Shown: in pieces, positions 25,721-34,069 of the stretch
How the letters are laid out: every line of letters starts with the position of its first letter
Numbering within the stretch: position 1 is the stretch's first letter
From: Gemmatimonadota bacterium
Lineage (GTDB): Bacteria > Gemmatimonadota > Gemmatimonadetes > Longimicrobiales > Gaopeijiaceae
DNA length: 64,000 bases
Direction of reading: 5' to 3'
NCBI GenBank assembly: GCA_007121455.1
Contig: SKKN01000004.1
Coordinates: 33,580 to 97,579, forward strand
The notes under the pieces: model-generated
Seen by the model: the letters and a program-made list of their open reading frames with translations, nothing else
Database searches by the model: none
Told to the model about the DNA's origin: nothing
Translations under genes and position numbers: made by a program

Positions 25721-26376
25721 TCGAGCAATCCTCGGACTCGGGCCTCGGGCTCCTTCAGGCCCCGTTCGACGGCGTGATTCCAGAGTGCCTCCTGGAGGCG
25801 GGAACGTGCCCGGGCGAGGCGGGAACGCACGGTTCCCACCGGCAGTTCCAGTACCTCGGCGACCTCCGCGTACGAAAAGCCCTGCACGTCCGCCAGGACC
25901 ACGACGACGCGGTGGTGCTCCGGGAGGCCGTTGACTGCTCGCTCGAGATCCTCCTCGAGAAGGGTGTTCAGAAACTCCTGCTCCGGGTTTCCCCACCAGA
26001 GCAGGAAGGGCTGATGGAGCCGTTCGAAGAGCGAGAACGAGGCATCCTCCTCACCTTCTCCGGAGAGGGAGATCTCATGCGGACGCGCATGCCGCCTTCG
26101 ACGCTCGCTGAGGAAGCAGTTCCTGAGGATGCGGAAGAGCCATCCCCGCAGCCGGTCTCGCTCGCGAAGGTCGGCGCGGCGTTCCCAGGCTCGAGCGACG
26201 GCGTCAGCGACCAGGTCCTCCGCGTCGGCGCGGCTGGCCGCCATCGAAAGCGCCCCGCTGAGGAGGGCCGGGAGGAGGTCGAGCACCGCCTCCGCGAACC
26301 AGGTCTCCTCCTCGTTTCCATGCCGCTTGCACATCGCTTCGTCCGTGCTCCCCTCTGGCGCTCGTCGGATCGACAC
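25717..26376 (-). CDS. ECF-family RNA polymerase sigma factor
   Basis: 219 residues from a GTG at 26376; an internal ATG 42 bases later is an alternative. Region 2 is seen as LLPALLSGALSMAASRADAEDLVADAVARAWERRADLRERDRLRGWLFRILRNCFLSERRRR, and region 4 as LERAVNGLPEHHRVVVVLADVQGFSYAEVAEVLELPVGTVRSRLARARSRL. It recruits polymerase to stress promoters and is held by the zinc anti-sigma encoded immediately after it. An ECF-type promoter lies 15 bases upstream, suggesting autoregulation. An acidic linker of about 45 residues joins regions 2 and 4, somewhat long for the family. Confidence 0.93.
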   Translation of the reverse strand: MSIRRAPEGSTDEAMCKRHGNEEETWFAEAVLDLLPALLSGALSMAASRADAEDLVADAVARAWERRADLRERDRLRGWLFRILRNCFLSERRRRHARPHEISLSGEGEEDASFSLFERLHQPFLLWWGNPEQEFLNTLLEEDLERAVNGLPEHHRVVVVLADVQGFSYAEVAEVLELPVGTVRSRLARARSRLQEALWNHAVERGLKEPEARVRGLLE

Positions 26377-26390
26377 CGCCTTCTATGTTA

Positions 26391-26418
26391 GTGACGCGGC
26401 GACCGACGAAAGAGTTCC
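26391..26418 (-). promoter_or_regulatory. Candidate ECF-type promoter upstream of the sigma factor
   Basis: Minus strand: -35 GGAAC (26414-26418) and -10 CGTCAC (26391-26396) with a 17-base spacer. This is the GGAAC/CGTC form used by many ECF sigma factors. The predicted start leaves a leader of only about 8 bases before the GTG. Confidence 0.5.
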
Positions 26419-26466
26419 ACATGAGTGCGCCGAATGCCCATTTCACATCCCGAGCACGGAGGAGCC

Positions 26467-27087
26467 ATGCCCGACCATGCACCCAGCCCGGAGGAGCACC
26501 GGCCCCCCCCTGTGGCCTACGAGAAGGCGAATACGGAACTCGGGATGTCACCGGCGAGGCACCGCAGGGGATCGCCTGGCGACGTCATCCGGTACGGAGT
26601 GGGGACGTCCCGATTCGGGCCCCTCCTGATCGCGGCAACGGAGAGGGGAATCTGTTCCGTGAGCCTGGGTCATCCCCGGGAACGGCTGATCCTGGAGCTT
26701 GAAGGAGAGTTTCCCCGCGCGGTTCTCAGGGAAGCCCCTGAAGCGTTCGCGCCATGGCTCGAGGTAATTGTGGATCATCTCGCCGACCCCTGCCCAGGAC
26801 TGGACCTGCCCGTCGACCTCACGGGAACCGAATTCCAGATCCGGGTCTGGCGGGCGCTCCGCGAGATCCCGGACGGGGAGACTCGGTCCTACCGCCAGGT
26901 GGCGGAGTCGATCGGACGACCTTCGGCGGCCCGGGCGGTGGCCCACGCGTGCGCCACGAACAAAGTCGCCCTGATCGTGCCCTGCCACCGGGTGGTTCGG
27001 GAAGATGGCCGGCCCAGTGGATACCGGTGGGGCATCGAAGTCAAGCGGGAGTTGCTGCGCCGGGAGCGAAAACAGAAGCACCGATGA
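26467..27087 (+). CDS. ogt: Methylated-DNA-[protein]-cysteine S-methyltransferase
   Basis: 206 residues from the ATG at 26467 (GGAGGAG ribosome site just before). A suicide repair protein that moves the alkyl group of O6-methylguanine to its own cysteine. The acceptor site VPCHRVV (about residue 175) and the DNA-binding helix with Arg finger (GRPSAARAVAHACATNK) are intact, as is the N-terminal subdomain (IRYGVGTSRFGPLLIAATERGICSVSLG). That N-terminal phrase is typical of the C-terminal half of Ada, but the Ada zinc and AraC domains are absent. It is thus a stand-alone Ada-C-type enzyme. It diverges from the sigma operon. Confidence 0.93.
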   Translation: MPDHAPSPEEHRPPPVAYEKANTELGMSPARHRRGSPGDVIRYGVGTSRFGPLLIAATERGICSVSLGHPRERLILELEGEFPRAVLREAPEAFAPWLEVIVDHLADPCPGLDLPVDLTGTEFQIRVWRALREIPDGETRSYRQVAESIGRPSAARAVAHACATNKVALIVPCHRVVREDGRPSGYRWGIEVKRELLRRERKQKHR

Positions 27088-27215
27088 ACCCAGAGCCCGT
27101 TCCCGAGTGAAGCGGGGGGTCGGACGCGCGGTCCAATCGTTGCAGTCGAATCCGGGGAGAACGTATGCTGCGGAGCAGGTGGCACGCACGCGACCTCAAC
27201 TGAATAGGAGGCCCC

Positions 27216-28103
27216 ATGAGCTCGTCTCAGCCGACCATCCTCGTGACCGGAGCCACAGGGAAGCAGGGCGGGGCCGTCGCGCGTCATCTGCTTGCAAGCG
27301 GGAGCTTCGAGGTGCGTGCGCTCACGCGGGATGCTGGGAAATCCGCGGCCCGCGAGTTGAGTGGAGCAGGAGCCGAGGTCGTGCAGGGGGACCTCGACGA
27401 CCGGGCGTCGCTGGACCGGGCGCTGGACGGTGTCGCCGGCGTGTTCTCGGTGCAGAACTTCTGGGAGACCGGGTACCAGAGCGAAGTGGATCAGGGGGTG
27501 AGGCTGGCCGACGCGGCCAAGTCCGCGAACGTCGAGCATTTCGTCTACTCCTCCGTCGGAAGCGCACACCGCGATACCGGTCTCGAACACTTCGAGAGCA
27601 AGTGGAGGATCGAGGGCCACATCCGCGAGATCGATCTTCCCTACACGATCTTCCGGCCGGTCTTCTTCATGGACAACTGGGAAGCTCCAATGCTGCGCGA
27701 CTCGATCCTGGAGGGGGCGCTCGCGCAGCCCTTGAGTCCGGACCGGCCGTTCCAGCAGGTAGCCGTCGACAACGTGGGGGCGTTCGCGGCCCTCGCGTTC
27801 GGGAACCGGGAGGAGTGGCTCGGTCGGGAGCTGGATCTGGCGGGTGACGACCGCCCGATGCCGGAGATCGCGGAAGCCTTCTCCGCCGCCATCGGCCGGA
27901 CGGTGTCCTACGTCCGGGTGTCCTGGGAGGACTTCCTCGCCGCCGCCGGGGAGGAGTACCACAAGATGTACCGCTGGTTCGAGGAGGTGGGTTACGACGC
28001 GAACATCGCGGAACTGCGCCGGATCCATCCGGGGCTCACGTCTTTCGACGAGTACCTGAAAGCCGCCCGATGGTCCGAAGGTGGGCCTTCCGGGGACGCA
28101 TGA
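27216..28103 (+). CDS. NmrA-like/atypical SDR protein
   Basis: 295 residues. A Rossmann domain opens the protein (TILVTGATGKQGGAVARHLL, GxxGxxG near residue 12). The sequence follows the NmrA/HSCARG family: GDLDDRASLDRALDGVAGVFSVQNFWETG, VEHFVYSSVGSAHRDTGLEHFESKWRIEGHIRE, YTIFRPVFFMDNW. The catalytic Tyr-Lys pair of true SDRs is not in place (family members usually sense NADP rather than catalyse), though some reduce quinones or flavonoids. A GGAGG ribosome site precedes the ATG. It is the second of two plus-strand genes after the alkyltransferase, 128 bases apart. Confidence 0.88.
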   Translation: MSSSQPTILVTGATGKQGGAVARHLLASGSFEVRALTRDAGKSAARELSGAGAEVVQGDLDDRASLDRALDGVAGVFSVQNFWETGYQSEVDQGVRLADAAKSANVEHFVYSSVGSAHRDTGLEHFESKWRIEGHIREIDLPYTIFRPVFFMDNWEAPMLRDSILEGALAQPLSPDRPFQQVAVDNVGAFAALAFGNREEWLGRELDLAGDDRPMPEIAEAFSAAIGRTVSYVRVSWEDFLAAAGEEYHKMYRWFEEVGYDANIAELRRIHPGLTSFDEYLKAARWSEGGPSGDA

Positions 28104-28137
28104 GGAAGCCGGGACCCCCTACGCAGTACGCAGCCTC

Positions 28138-29508
28138 CTACAGGAGCGCTCTGAGGAGCCAGGTCGCCAGACCGAAATAGATCAACAGGCCCGAGACGTC
28201 CTTGATCGTGGTGATGAAGGGGTCGGCCACCGCGGCGGGATCTTTCCCGGCCTTGTGCGCAAGCCAGGGCACGGCAAAGCCCACGACGCTGGCGATCGTG
28301 CACGTGGCGACCATACTGAGGAAGATCACCAATCCGAGCTCCGGAATCCCCTGCCAGAGCCAGGCCGCGCCCCCGCCCACCACACCGACGATGAGCCCGA
28401 CCGACAGGCCCGTTCGCCCTTCACGCCAGACGTGGCGCCAGACGTTCTGCGCACTGATGTGCCCCAGAGCGAACCCCCGGACGAAAATCGTCGACGCCTG
28501 AGTGCCGACGTTTCCGCCCATGTCCATGATGACCGGAATGAAGAAGGCGAGAATGACGATCGACTCGAGCGTATCCTCGAACTGGCCCACGACGCCTCCG
28601 GCCATGAGCCCTCCCCCCAGCGCCACCAGAAGCCAGGGCAAGCGGAGCTTGAGGACCTTGGGTAGCGAAGCTTCCAGGATCGTGGCCGACCGGCCCAGCT
28701 CCTCCTCCGACCAGGAGATTCCCGCAAGCCGGTACATGTCTTCCGTGAACTCACCCTCCGCCACATCCATGACGTCGTCGTGCGTCACGATCCCGAGCAT
28801 GAGCCCATCGCCATCGACTACCGGGAGGACCGGCAGGTCGTAACGCTCCATCACCCTCACCGCCTCCTCACGGTCGTCGGAGGCGTTCAGCGTGATTACC
28901 GGTCCTCGAACGAGATCGGCGATCAGCGAGCCCGACTCTGCCATCAGAAGGCGACGAAGGCCCACGGCATCCAGGAGACGGCCATCCTTTTCGGCCACGT
29001 AGACGATGTTCACCGTCTCGTACTCTTCCGCCCGTGAACGGACGTGTTCGAGCGCCTCCTCCACGGTTCGATCGGGACGGACCATGACGTAGTCCGGGGT
29101 CATCAGCCGCCCGACGCTTTCGTCCGGATATCCGAGAAGCCATCGAGCCTCCCTCAGCTCCTCCCGGGGCAGGGTATCCAGCAGGTGGCGCACCACCTCC
29201 GCCGGGAGCTCCTCCAGGAGCCGGGTGCGGTCGTCCGGCTCCATCCCGCTCAGGACCTCCCGAGTCTCCCCATCCGTGAGCGCTTCCATCAGCTCGTCTC
29301 TCGCGGACGGTGGAAGATGAGTGAAGACCTGCCCTGCGAGCTCCCGTGGCAGGGCGCGGAAGAACAGGATACGGTTCGTCTTGTCCTTTTCCACGAGGAG
29401 ATCGGCGAGCTCCGCAGGCGGCCACTCCGACACCAGCTCCTCGATCTCCTGCCAGTTCCGATTGGCCACGAGCCGGCGCAGCTCGTCGAAGAGCTCCGAG
29501 TGGGTCAT
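28138..29508 (-). CDS. mgtE: MgtE-family magnesium channel
   Basis: 456 residues, the usual length. Domain order: an N-terminal superhelical MgtE-N domain (residues about 1-125, with repeated ADLLVE.., LARE/LPPSARDELMEAL units); a CBS pair (about 130-250, SVGRLMTPDYVMVRPDRTVEEALEHVR and VITLNASDDREEAVRVMERYDLPVLPVVD); and five membrane helices (from LPWLLVALGGGLMAGGVVG to the end, with the pore sequence MDMGGNVGTQASTIFVRGFALG). Mg2+ bound between the cytosolic domains closes the channel. Its ATG overlaps the stop of the upstream exported protein (ATGA). Confidence 0.96.
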   Translation of the reverse strand: MTHSELFDELRRLVANRNWQEIEELVSEWPPAELADLLVEKDKTNRILFFRALPRELAGQVFTHLPPSARDELMEALTDGETREVLSGMEPDDRTRLLEELPAEVVRHLLDTLPREELREARWLLGYPDESVGRLMTPDYVMVRPDRTVEEALEHVRSRAEEYETVNIVYVAEKDGRLLDAVGLRRLLMAESGSLIADLVRGPVITLNASDDREEAVRVMERYDLPVLPVVDGDGLMLGIVTHDDVMDVAEGEFTEDMYRLAGISWSEEELGRSATILEASLPKVLKLRLPWLLVALGGGLMAGGVVGQFEDTLESIVILAFFIPVIMDMGGNVGTQASTIFVRGFALGHISAQNVWRHVWREGRTGLSVGLIVGVVGGGAAWLWQGIPELGLVIFLSMVATCTIASVVGFAVPWLAHKAGKDPAAVADPFITTIKDVSGLLIYFGLATWLLRALL

Positions 29509-30260
29509 GTCTCGCCTCCAACTCCGAAGATGCGGCCCGACACGAACTGCACCCCCGCGGTGAACCGGGCCCCCCGCTCACCCTCCTCCAGGTGTCCACC
29601 CCAACTCAGGTCGATCTCGATGCCCGCGTCCGGGAGGTGAATGCGCACTCCGCTTTGGTACTCGGGTCGGGCGCTGCCCTCTTCGGACAGCTCTCCTATC
29701 GCGGTCAGATCCGGAAAAAGGCCGAGATCGGCCCGCACGCCCCAGGTCACCTCATGATCGCCCTCGCCCGGGCCACCGTCCTCCTGACGGTCGGCTCGGT
29801 CCCACTGCCACCCTGCGTTTCCGTGCAGCACCACGAGATCGTCCGAGAGGGAGAGACTCGCCGGGAGGAAGGCATACACGTCCCCGAGCCGCCGCTCCCC
29901 GGGGACGGCACTCGGATTCGGGCCGAGACCCAGAACGATCCCGATGCCCCAATCGTTCGGGGACAGGGACCGGAGCAGGGTCTTTGCCTCGAGGGCGTAC
30001 GTGGGCTCCCGAGCTCCATCCCCTTCGTCGACGAAGCCCACGCCTGCCGCAAACTCCCAGTTCGAGATCGGCTGACAGGCAGGGAGGATCCACGACGCGT
30101 GACGACCGTGCCACGCCTCGAGGTGGCATGCCCCCGGATCCACGATCGCAGCGTCGTCCACCACGTATTGCTGGGCGGTCGCCGGAAGAGCGACGCAGAA
30201 CGCCAGCGCCGCGAAGGCACTGAAAACCAGGGAGATGCGGCTGAGGAGGACCTTGCGCAT
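29505..30260 (-). CDS. Exported beta-barrel-like protein, first gene of the mgtE operon
   Basis: 251 residues with a signal peptide (MRKVLLSRISLVFSAFAALAFCVALPATAQ). The mature part is rich in alternating polar and hydrophobic strands (WEFAAGVGFVD, WGIGIVLGLGPNP, VTWGVRADLGLFPDLTAIGELS, GARFTAGVQFVSGRIF). It resembles outer-membrane barrels or the transporter-like proteins annotated near heavy-metal systems. The early Cys pair (GACHLE.., LPACQP) may form a disulfide. Translational coupling to mgtE by ATGA suggests a role in magnesium acquisition across the outer membrane, but this is inferred from context only. Confidence 0.75.
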   Translation of the reverse strand: MRKVLLSRISLVFSAFAALAFCVALPATAQQYVVDDAAIVDPGACHLEAWHGRHASWILPACQPISNWEFAAGVGFVDEGDGAREPTYALEAKTLLRSLSPNDWGIGIVLGLGPNPSAVPGERRLGDVYAFLPASLSLSDDLVVLHGNAGWQWDRADRQEDGGPGEGDHEVTWGVRADLGLFPDLTAIGELSEEGSARPEYQSGVRIHLPDAGIEIDLSWGGHLEEGERGARFTAGVQFVSGRIFGVGGET

Positions 30261-30310
30261 GGTTCGCCTTGGAAAGCACTGCCGCGGTGCGCGGCGGCCG
30301 GAGGCGAACC
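30261..30310 (-). promoter_or_regulatory. Leader hairpin that covers the ribosome-binding site of the mgtE operon
   Basis: Nine-base perfect inverted repeat: GGTTCGCCT at 30261-30269 and AGGCGAACC at 30302-30310. In the mRNA (minus strand) the 3' arm ends directly at the start codon and contains the only ribosome site, AAGGCG. Folding would therefore block translation. GC-rich sequence fills the 32-base loop and can form a further small stem. Confidence 0.45.
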
Positions 30311-30788
30311 GTCAGAGCGCCTACCCGGAGAGAGGCTCGCTCCGACGCGTACGGACGGACGCCACGGCACCACGATTCGGTGCCGGATGTGATGTTCGGG
30401 CACGGCTGCCTGGCCGAGCCTCCCTCCCGGTGGAGGGAATGCTACTGCTTCCTGGTTCGCTCATTTCCCACGCAGTGCGAACGTGAACATGTGGGCCAGT
30501 TCGACCCACGACAGTTCCAATCGTACCGAGATCGCACCGGGTGGTCAACGCGCGTGGCATGGCCCGTACCCTCGGGCGGAGCGACCCGTGAAAAGCCCGG
30601 TCCGACCGTGAGTTGCACCCCCCGGATCCGGGACGGCCCCGGCGGGGCCGAGCGACCAGAGAGGTCGAGATCAGAGCACGGGTGACTCCTACGTGAGACG
30701 ACGGTGTAGCATTTCAGGTCAGCGCCAGGATTTTAGCCGCTCGAAGGCACTGTCCCGATCACGGTTCCGGAGCGCGAGAAGAGACATC
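30311..30788. other. Gene-free stretch with one further hairpin
   Basis: No supportable gene between the mgtE-operon leader and the LiaF-like gene. It holds a 7-bp hairpin (CGGCACC at 30365-30371, GGTGCCG at 30379-30385) without a T run. It probably holds the divergent promoters and the 5' leader of the mgtE operon. Confidence 0.4.
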
Positions 30789-31280
30789 ATGAAGCGCATA
30801 TTGACATTCGCGGTCCTTTCCGCGGCGGCGCATGTGGGAGCGGGCTACCTGTTTCGTCGCCGGCGCCGTCGCCACGCCGGAACCCGCACCCACTTCCTCG
30901 TGACGCAGGGCGGGGTGAACGTTCGCCCGACCGGCGAGGAAATCGCGGACGCCGTGGTCTCAGTGCTGATGGATGGCGCCGTCCTCGACCTGCGCGACGC
31001 CGAGCTGGCTGAGCGGCCGGCGAGAATCGACCTGCTATGCGTCCTGGGTGGAGTCGAGCTCGTGGTGCCGAAGGAGTGGCGGCTCCGTGTGGATGTGGAG
31101 CCGGTGCTCGGGGGCGTTCGGGACAGGCGCACCCGGGAGTTCGATCCTGAACGGAGCGTGGACTTGACGATCTCCGGCCGGGTTCTGATGGGCGGCCTCG
31201 ACATCTCCGCCACACCTGTGAGGGAGCGGTCCGATTCCTCCACCCTGACGTTCCGGCGACAGGGCGTCATCCTTCGGTAG
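30789..31280 (+). CDS. Small anchored protein with LiaF-like C-terminal domain
   Basis: 163 residues from the ATG at 30789. One short hydrophobic N-terminal segment (ILTFAVLSAAAHVGAGYLF) is followed by RRRRRR, indicating a membrane anchor with a cytoplasmic basic stop. The rest is a right-handed beta repeat (VVSVLMDGAVLDLRDAELAERPARIDLLCVLGGVELVVPKEWRLRVDVEPVLGGVRDRR). This matches the LiaF/'cell wall-active antibiotic response' domain that modulates envelope-stress signalling. No LiaRS-type two-component pair is present nearby. The next gene begins 12 bases later and is likely cotranscribed. Confidence 0.75.
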   Translation: MKRILTFAVLSAAAHVGAGYLFRRRRRRHAGTRTHFLVTQGGVNVRPTGEEIADAVVSVLMDGAVLDLRDAELAERPARIDLLCVLGGVELVVPKEWRLRVDVEPVLGGVRDRRTREFDPERSVDLTISGRVLMGGLDISATPVRERSDSSTLTFRRQGVILR

Positions 31281-31292
31281 CGGGAGCGGCCG

Positions 31293-32009
31293 GTGAGGCA
31301 GGAGAAGGCCGGAGCACTGCTCCGCTTCGGCGCGGCGACCCTCCTCGTGGGACTCGGCATTGGAATCGCCTTCGCGCGCTTTCCAGGTGGATACGACTGG
31401 GCGTACACCGTCATCTCGAAGCTGGCGTCCGTCAGGCAGAATCCCACGGGCGGCCGTTGGCTCGCCGGGTCCCTCCTCGCCGCCGTAGTCTTCCTCTGGC
31501 CGGTTGCGAGGTATCTCGACGAGACCTTTTCCAGGTCGGGAAGCCGCCCCCGTCATTCCGTGACGTCGCTCCGGATCGGCCTGGTCGGTGGAGCGCTGCT
31601 GGGACTCGAAGGCGTGTTCACCCTCGACTTCTCCCGACGACTGCACAAGGCGCATGAGGCCCTGGCGCTGATCACCTTCGTGGGATTCTACGGAGGAGTT
31701 TTGGGGCTCTACCTCGACCGAATTCGTCGGGATCGTTCCTTTCTCCCGCCGGCGCTCCTCGTCATCCTTCCGCTCTGTGCCGTGGGGCTCACACAGTTCG
31801 TGCTCTATCTCGGCCAGAGGGATCTCGGCTGGGTCAACACGGACTGGAGGGAGCTCGGAGTGCCCTTCTGGCTCAGCTTCGCATTCTGGCAGTGGCTTGC
31901 CGTGGCCTTTCTCGGGTTCGGGCTCGGATACCTCATCGCAGCCGGAGACCGGATCGGCAGGCCGCAGATGGAGCGAGGAGAAGATCGGGCCGGGAGCCGC
32001 ACCACCTGA
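31293..32009 (+). CDS. Multi-pass membrane protein (DUF998-like)
   Basis: 238 residues from a GTG. Six hydrophobic segments: LLRFGAATLLVGLGIGIAFA, WLAGSLLAAVVFLWPVARYL, LRIGLVGGALLGLEGVFTL, ALALITFVGFYGGVLGLYL, LLVILPLCAVGLTQFVLYL and the last FWQWLAVAFLGFGLGYLIA. The DYxxSxLA-like opening loop (YDWAYTVISKLASVRQNPTGG) recalls the DUF998 family of unknown function. The gene follows the LiaF-like gene closely and converges on yhbY with a 12-base gap. Confidence 0.7.
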   Translation: MRQEKAGALLRFGAATLLVGLGIGIAFARFPGGYDWAYTVISKLASVRQNPTGGRWLAGSLLAAVVFLWPVARYLDETFSRSGSRPRHSVTSLRIGLVGGALLGLEGVFTLDFSRRLHKAHEALALITFVGFYGGVLGLYLDRIRRDRSFLPPALLVILPLCAVGLTQFVLYLGQRDLGWVNTDWRELGVPFWLSFAFWQWLAVAFLGFGLGYLIAAGDRIGRPQMERGEDRAGSRTT

Positions 32010-32021
32010 CGAGGAGGGGGA

Positions 32022-32321
32022 TTAGGGCAGATCGATCTCCGGCTCATCGGGAAACGGCCGGTACAGTACGGCAACGTGCCCGATCGTCTGCACGACCTCT
32101 ACTCCCGAACGCCGTTCTGCGATGGCCCGCGCGGCCTCCTTCACAGAAAGGTCCGAAGTGTCGAGCACCCGGACCTTCAGAAGCTCGCGCGTATTGAAAG
32201 CCTCGTCCAACGCGGTGAGAAAAGCATCGCTCACCCCTTCCGCACCCGTCTGGAGCATGGGCTTCAGAGGGTGTGCCAGGGAGCGGAGATGGGATCGCTG
32301 CTTGGATGTCAGTGCGGGCAT
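32022..32321 (-). CDS. yhbY: CRM-domain RNA-binding protein, ribosome assembly factor
   Basis: 99 residues from the ATG at 32321. The whole protein is one CRM/YhbY domain: MPALTSKQRSHLRSLAHPLKPMLQTGAEGVSDAFLTALDEAFNTRELLKVRVL, with the GxxG-like loop, and EVVQTIGHVAVLYRP at the end. In E. coli YhbY associates with pre-50S particles. The frame is open a further 120 bases upstream but the family begins at the chosen Met. The GxxGV loop (QTGAEGVS) is conserved. Confidence 0.92.
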   Translation of the reverse strand: MPALTSKQRSHLRSLAHPLKPMLQTGAEGVSDAFLTALDEAFNTRELLKVRVLDTSDLSVKEAARAIAERRSGVEVVQTIGHVAVLYRPFPDEPEIDLP

Positions 32322-32466
32322 GGAGATCGTCGGCGATTCGAGTCGGAAGATGTGAGCCTCGCTCCATGCATAGCGGTCGACGGGGAGAGGCGAAAGCCGC
32401 GCCTCCTGCCCCCGCGAAGCAATCGGTGGGGGCCCACCCTGCAATTGGAATGCCGGGCTCCTGGAG

Positions 32467-33159
32467 CTACCGCGCGAAGAAAAGCCGGTCCGTCGATTCC
32501 TCGTCCACCAGGTCGTTGAAGAAGGTCACGGGCTCGATATCCACCTCCTGGAAGACCTCATGAAGTGCCCGCGCGAAGGGAGAGCTCTCGGCGTAGGACC
32601 ACACCCCCAGCACACCACCCGGCGCGAGGTGCCGGCTTGCGCGCTCCAGTCCCTCTCTCGTGTAGAAGAAGTCGTTGGCGCGGTTCAGTCGGTCGTCCGG
32701 AGCGTGGTCGACATCGATCAGGATCAAGTCGAACGCGCCGTCGGGTTCAGCCGCCATCCGGGCGTAGATGTCTCCCTCCACCACCTCGAGCCGGTCATCG
32801 GCCTTGAGCGTGGACGAGAGCGGGACCAGGTCGGCCTCGAGCCATTCGATGACCTGCGGAAGGTGCTCGACCACCTCCACGGCCGCTACCCGCGGCGATG
32901 CAAGGGCAGTGTCCGCCGTGTATCCGAGCCCGAGCCCACCAATCAACACGCGCAGGGCAGAGCCCTCGTGGAGCTCCAGCGCCACCTGGGAGAGCGCTCG
33001 CTCCGAGGCGGTGTTGTAGCTGCTCATCAGGAACTCGTGGTTCAGCGTCACCTCCGTGATCACCGTCCCCGGGTCGGACAACAAGGTCCTCCGCCGCAGA
33101 CAGAGAAAGCCGAGCGGAGTGTCCTCGTGCGCCAGAATCTCGAGATTGGATGCCGTCAT
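32467..33159 (-). CDS. Spermidine-synthase-like methyltransferase-fold protein
   Basis: 230 residues. It shows the Rossmann core of polyamine synthases: ALRVLIGGLGLGYTADTAL (nucleotide loop, about residues 69-87), VAAVEVVEHLPQVIEWL, DRLEVVEGDIYARMA and FDLILIDVDHAPDD. Bacterial relatives that are not genuine spermidine synthases are common and lack a known substrate. The pocket signature (Asp-Ala-Tyr/Gly region) reads IDVDHAP here, which departs from SpeE. Function is thus uncertain. It lies between yhbY and the metallo-hydrolase, 24 bases after the latter. Confidence 0.82.
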   Translation of the reverse strand: MTASNLEILAHEDTPLGFLCLRRRTLLSDPGTVITEVTLNHEFLMSSYNTASERALSQVALELHEGSALRVLIGGLGLGYTADTALASPRVAAVEVVEHLPQVIEWLEADLVPLSSTLKADDRLEVVEGDIYARMAAEPDGAFDLILIDVDHAPDDRLNRANDFFYTREGLERASRHLAPGGVLGVWSYAESSPFARALHEVFQEVDIEPVTFFNDLVDEESTDRLFFAR

Positions 33160-33183
33160 TTCCTGGAGATCTCCTCGATTTTC

Positions 33184-33948
33184 TCAGAATGGACCATTCA
33201 GCACCTCCGTCCAGAACTCCGCTGTGACCTCCGTGCACTCGGCGTGACCCGAGCATACGTACCGGACCTCGTGGTCGGAAAGCCGCTCACGAAGGTCCTC
33301 GAGAGACCGCCTGGCTTCGTCCACATCGTCGGAGTACCCTCGACGGGCGGGTTGAAAGCCCAGGAGCGGAGTGCGAGCGATCGCGTCCCCCGCGAAGAGG
33401 GTGCCTCGAAAGAGGTAGGCTGCGCTTCCGGGAGTGTGCCCGGGCACCTCGAACGCGTACAGGGTATCGGCCCCGAAGGTGAAGTGGGTATCCGAAGCGA
33501 AGGAGCGGACCTCTACCTCATCCGGAGCCGGGACGTCCCGGCTCACGATCCAATCCGCAAGACGCGGGATCCAACCTCCCGGCTCCTCTTTACCGAAGAA
33601 GAATTCTACTTCGTCTTCCGCCATGTGGAAGGGCGCATGAGCCACGGCCCGCCACGCTCCGATGTGATCCCGGTGCGCATGCGTGAGGAATACCGCGATC
33701 ACGTCCTTCCGTGTGGCTCCGAGATCCTCCAGCCCGTCGTCCAGGGCGTCTTCGGCGCCCCACCAACCCAGATCGACGACGATCACCCCACCTCTCACAC
33801 GCGCCAGATGAATCATGCTCTGGTTCGGACCCGCCGTGGTGACCGCGGTGGACCGGGGCGCCTGCTCCAACGGAGCGGGCAGAGGTCGTGAGCACGCCGC
33901 AGCGAGGAGCACGAAGAGAATGGAACCGGCAACAGCGGGCGCACGCAT
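33184..33948 (-). CDS. Metallo-beta-lactamase-fold lipoprotein
   Basis: 254 residues from the ATG at 33948, selected because it opens a lipoprotein signal (MRAPAVAGSILFVLLAAAC). An upstream ATG at 34008 would give a much longer basic leader. The catalytic site is LTHAHRDHIG (HxHxDH, about residue 95), with further ligands in GHTPGSAAYLFRGTLFAGD and CSGHAECT. The enzyme is presumably active in the periplasm, membrane-anchored. Substrate unknown; glyoxalase II-like and beta-lactamase-like members share this pattern. It diverges from the fpg gene with 121 bases between the starts. Confidence 0.87.
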   Translation of the reverse strand: MRAPAVAGSILFVLLAAACSRPLPAPLEQAPRSTAVTTAGPNQSMIHLARVRGGVIVVDLGWWGAEDALDDGLEDLGATRKDVIAVFLTHAHRDHIGAWRAVAHAPFHMAEDEVEFFFGKEEPGGWIPRLADWIVSRDVPAPDEVEVRSFASDTHFTFGADTLYAFEVPGHTPGSAAYLFRGTLFAGDAIARTPLLGFQPARRGYSDDVDEARRSLEDLRERLSDHEVRYVCSGHAECTEVTAEFWTEVLNGPF

Positions 33949-34069
33949 ACCCAGGGAAATCCAGCCCGCGCCTGCGGGCATGGTGCGTGCGTGAGGGTCG
34001 AGGGACATGGTTGAAGTTCGCGCCACCTGCGATGCGCGATCAACACCACCACGATCCGGCGAGGATGCC

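Noticed and set aside
27216..28103. Functional classical SDR
   Set aside because: The Tyr-x3-Lys pair is not at the right place; NmrA-like sensor or atypical SDR fits better.
30269..30685. 138-residue open frame as a gene
   Set aside because: Arg/Pro/Ser-rich shadow composition, no ribosome site, no domain and no conserved pattern.
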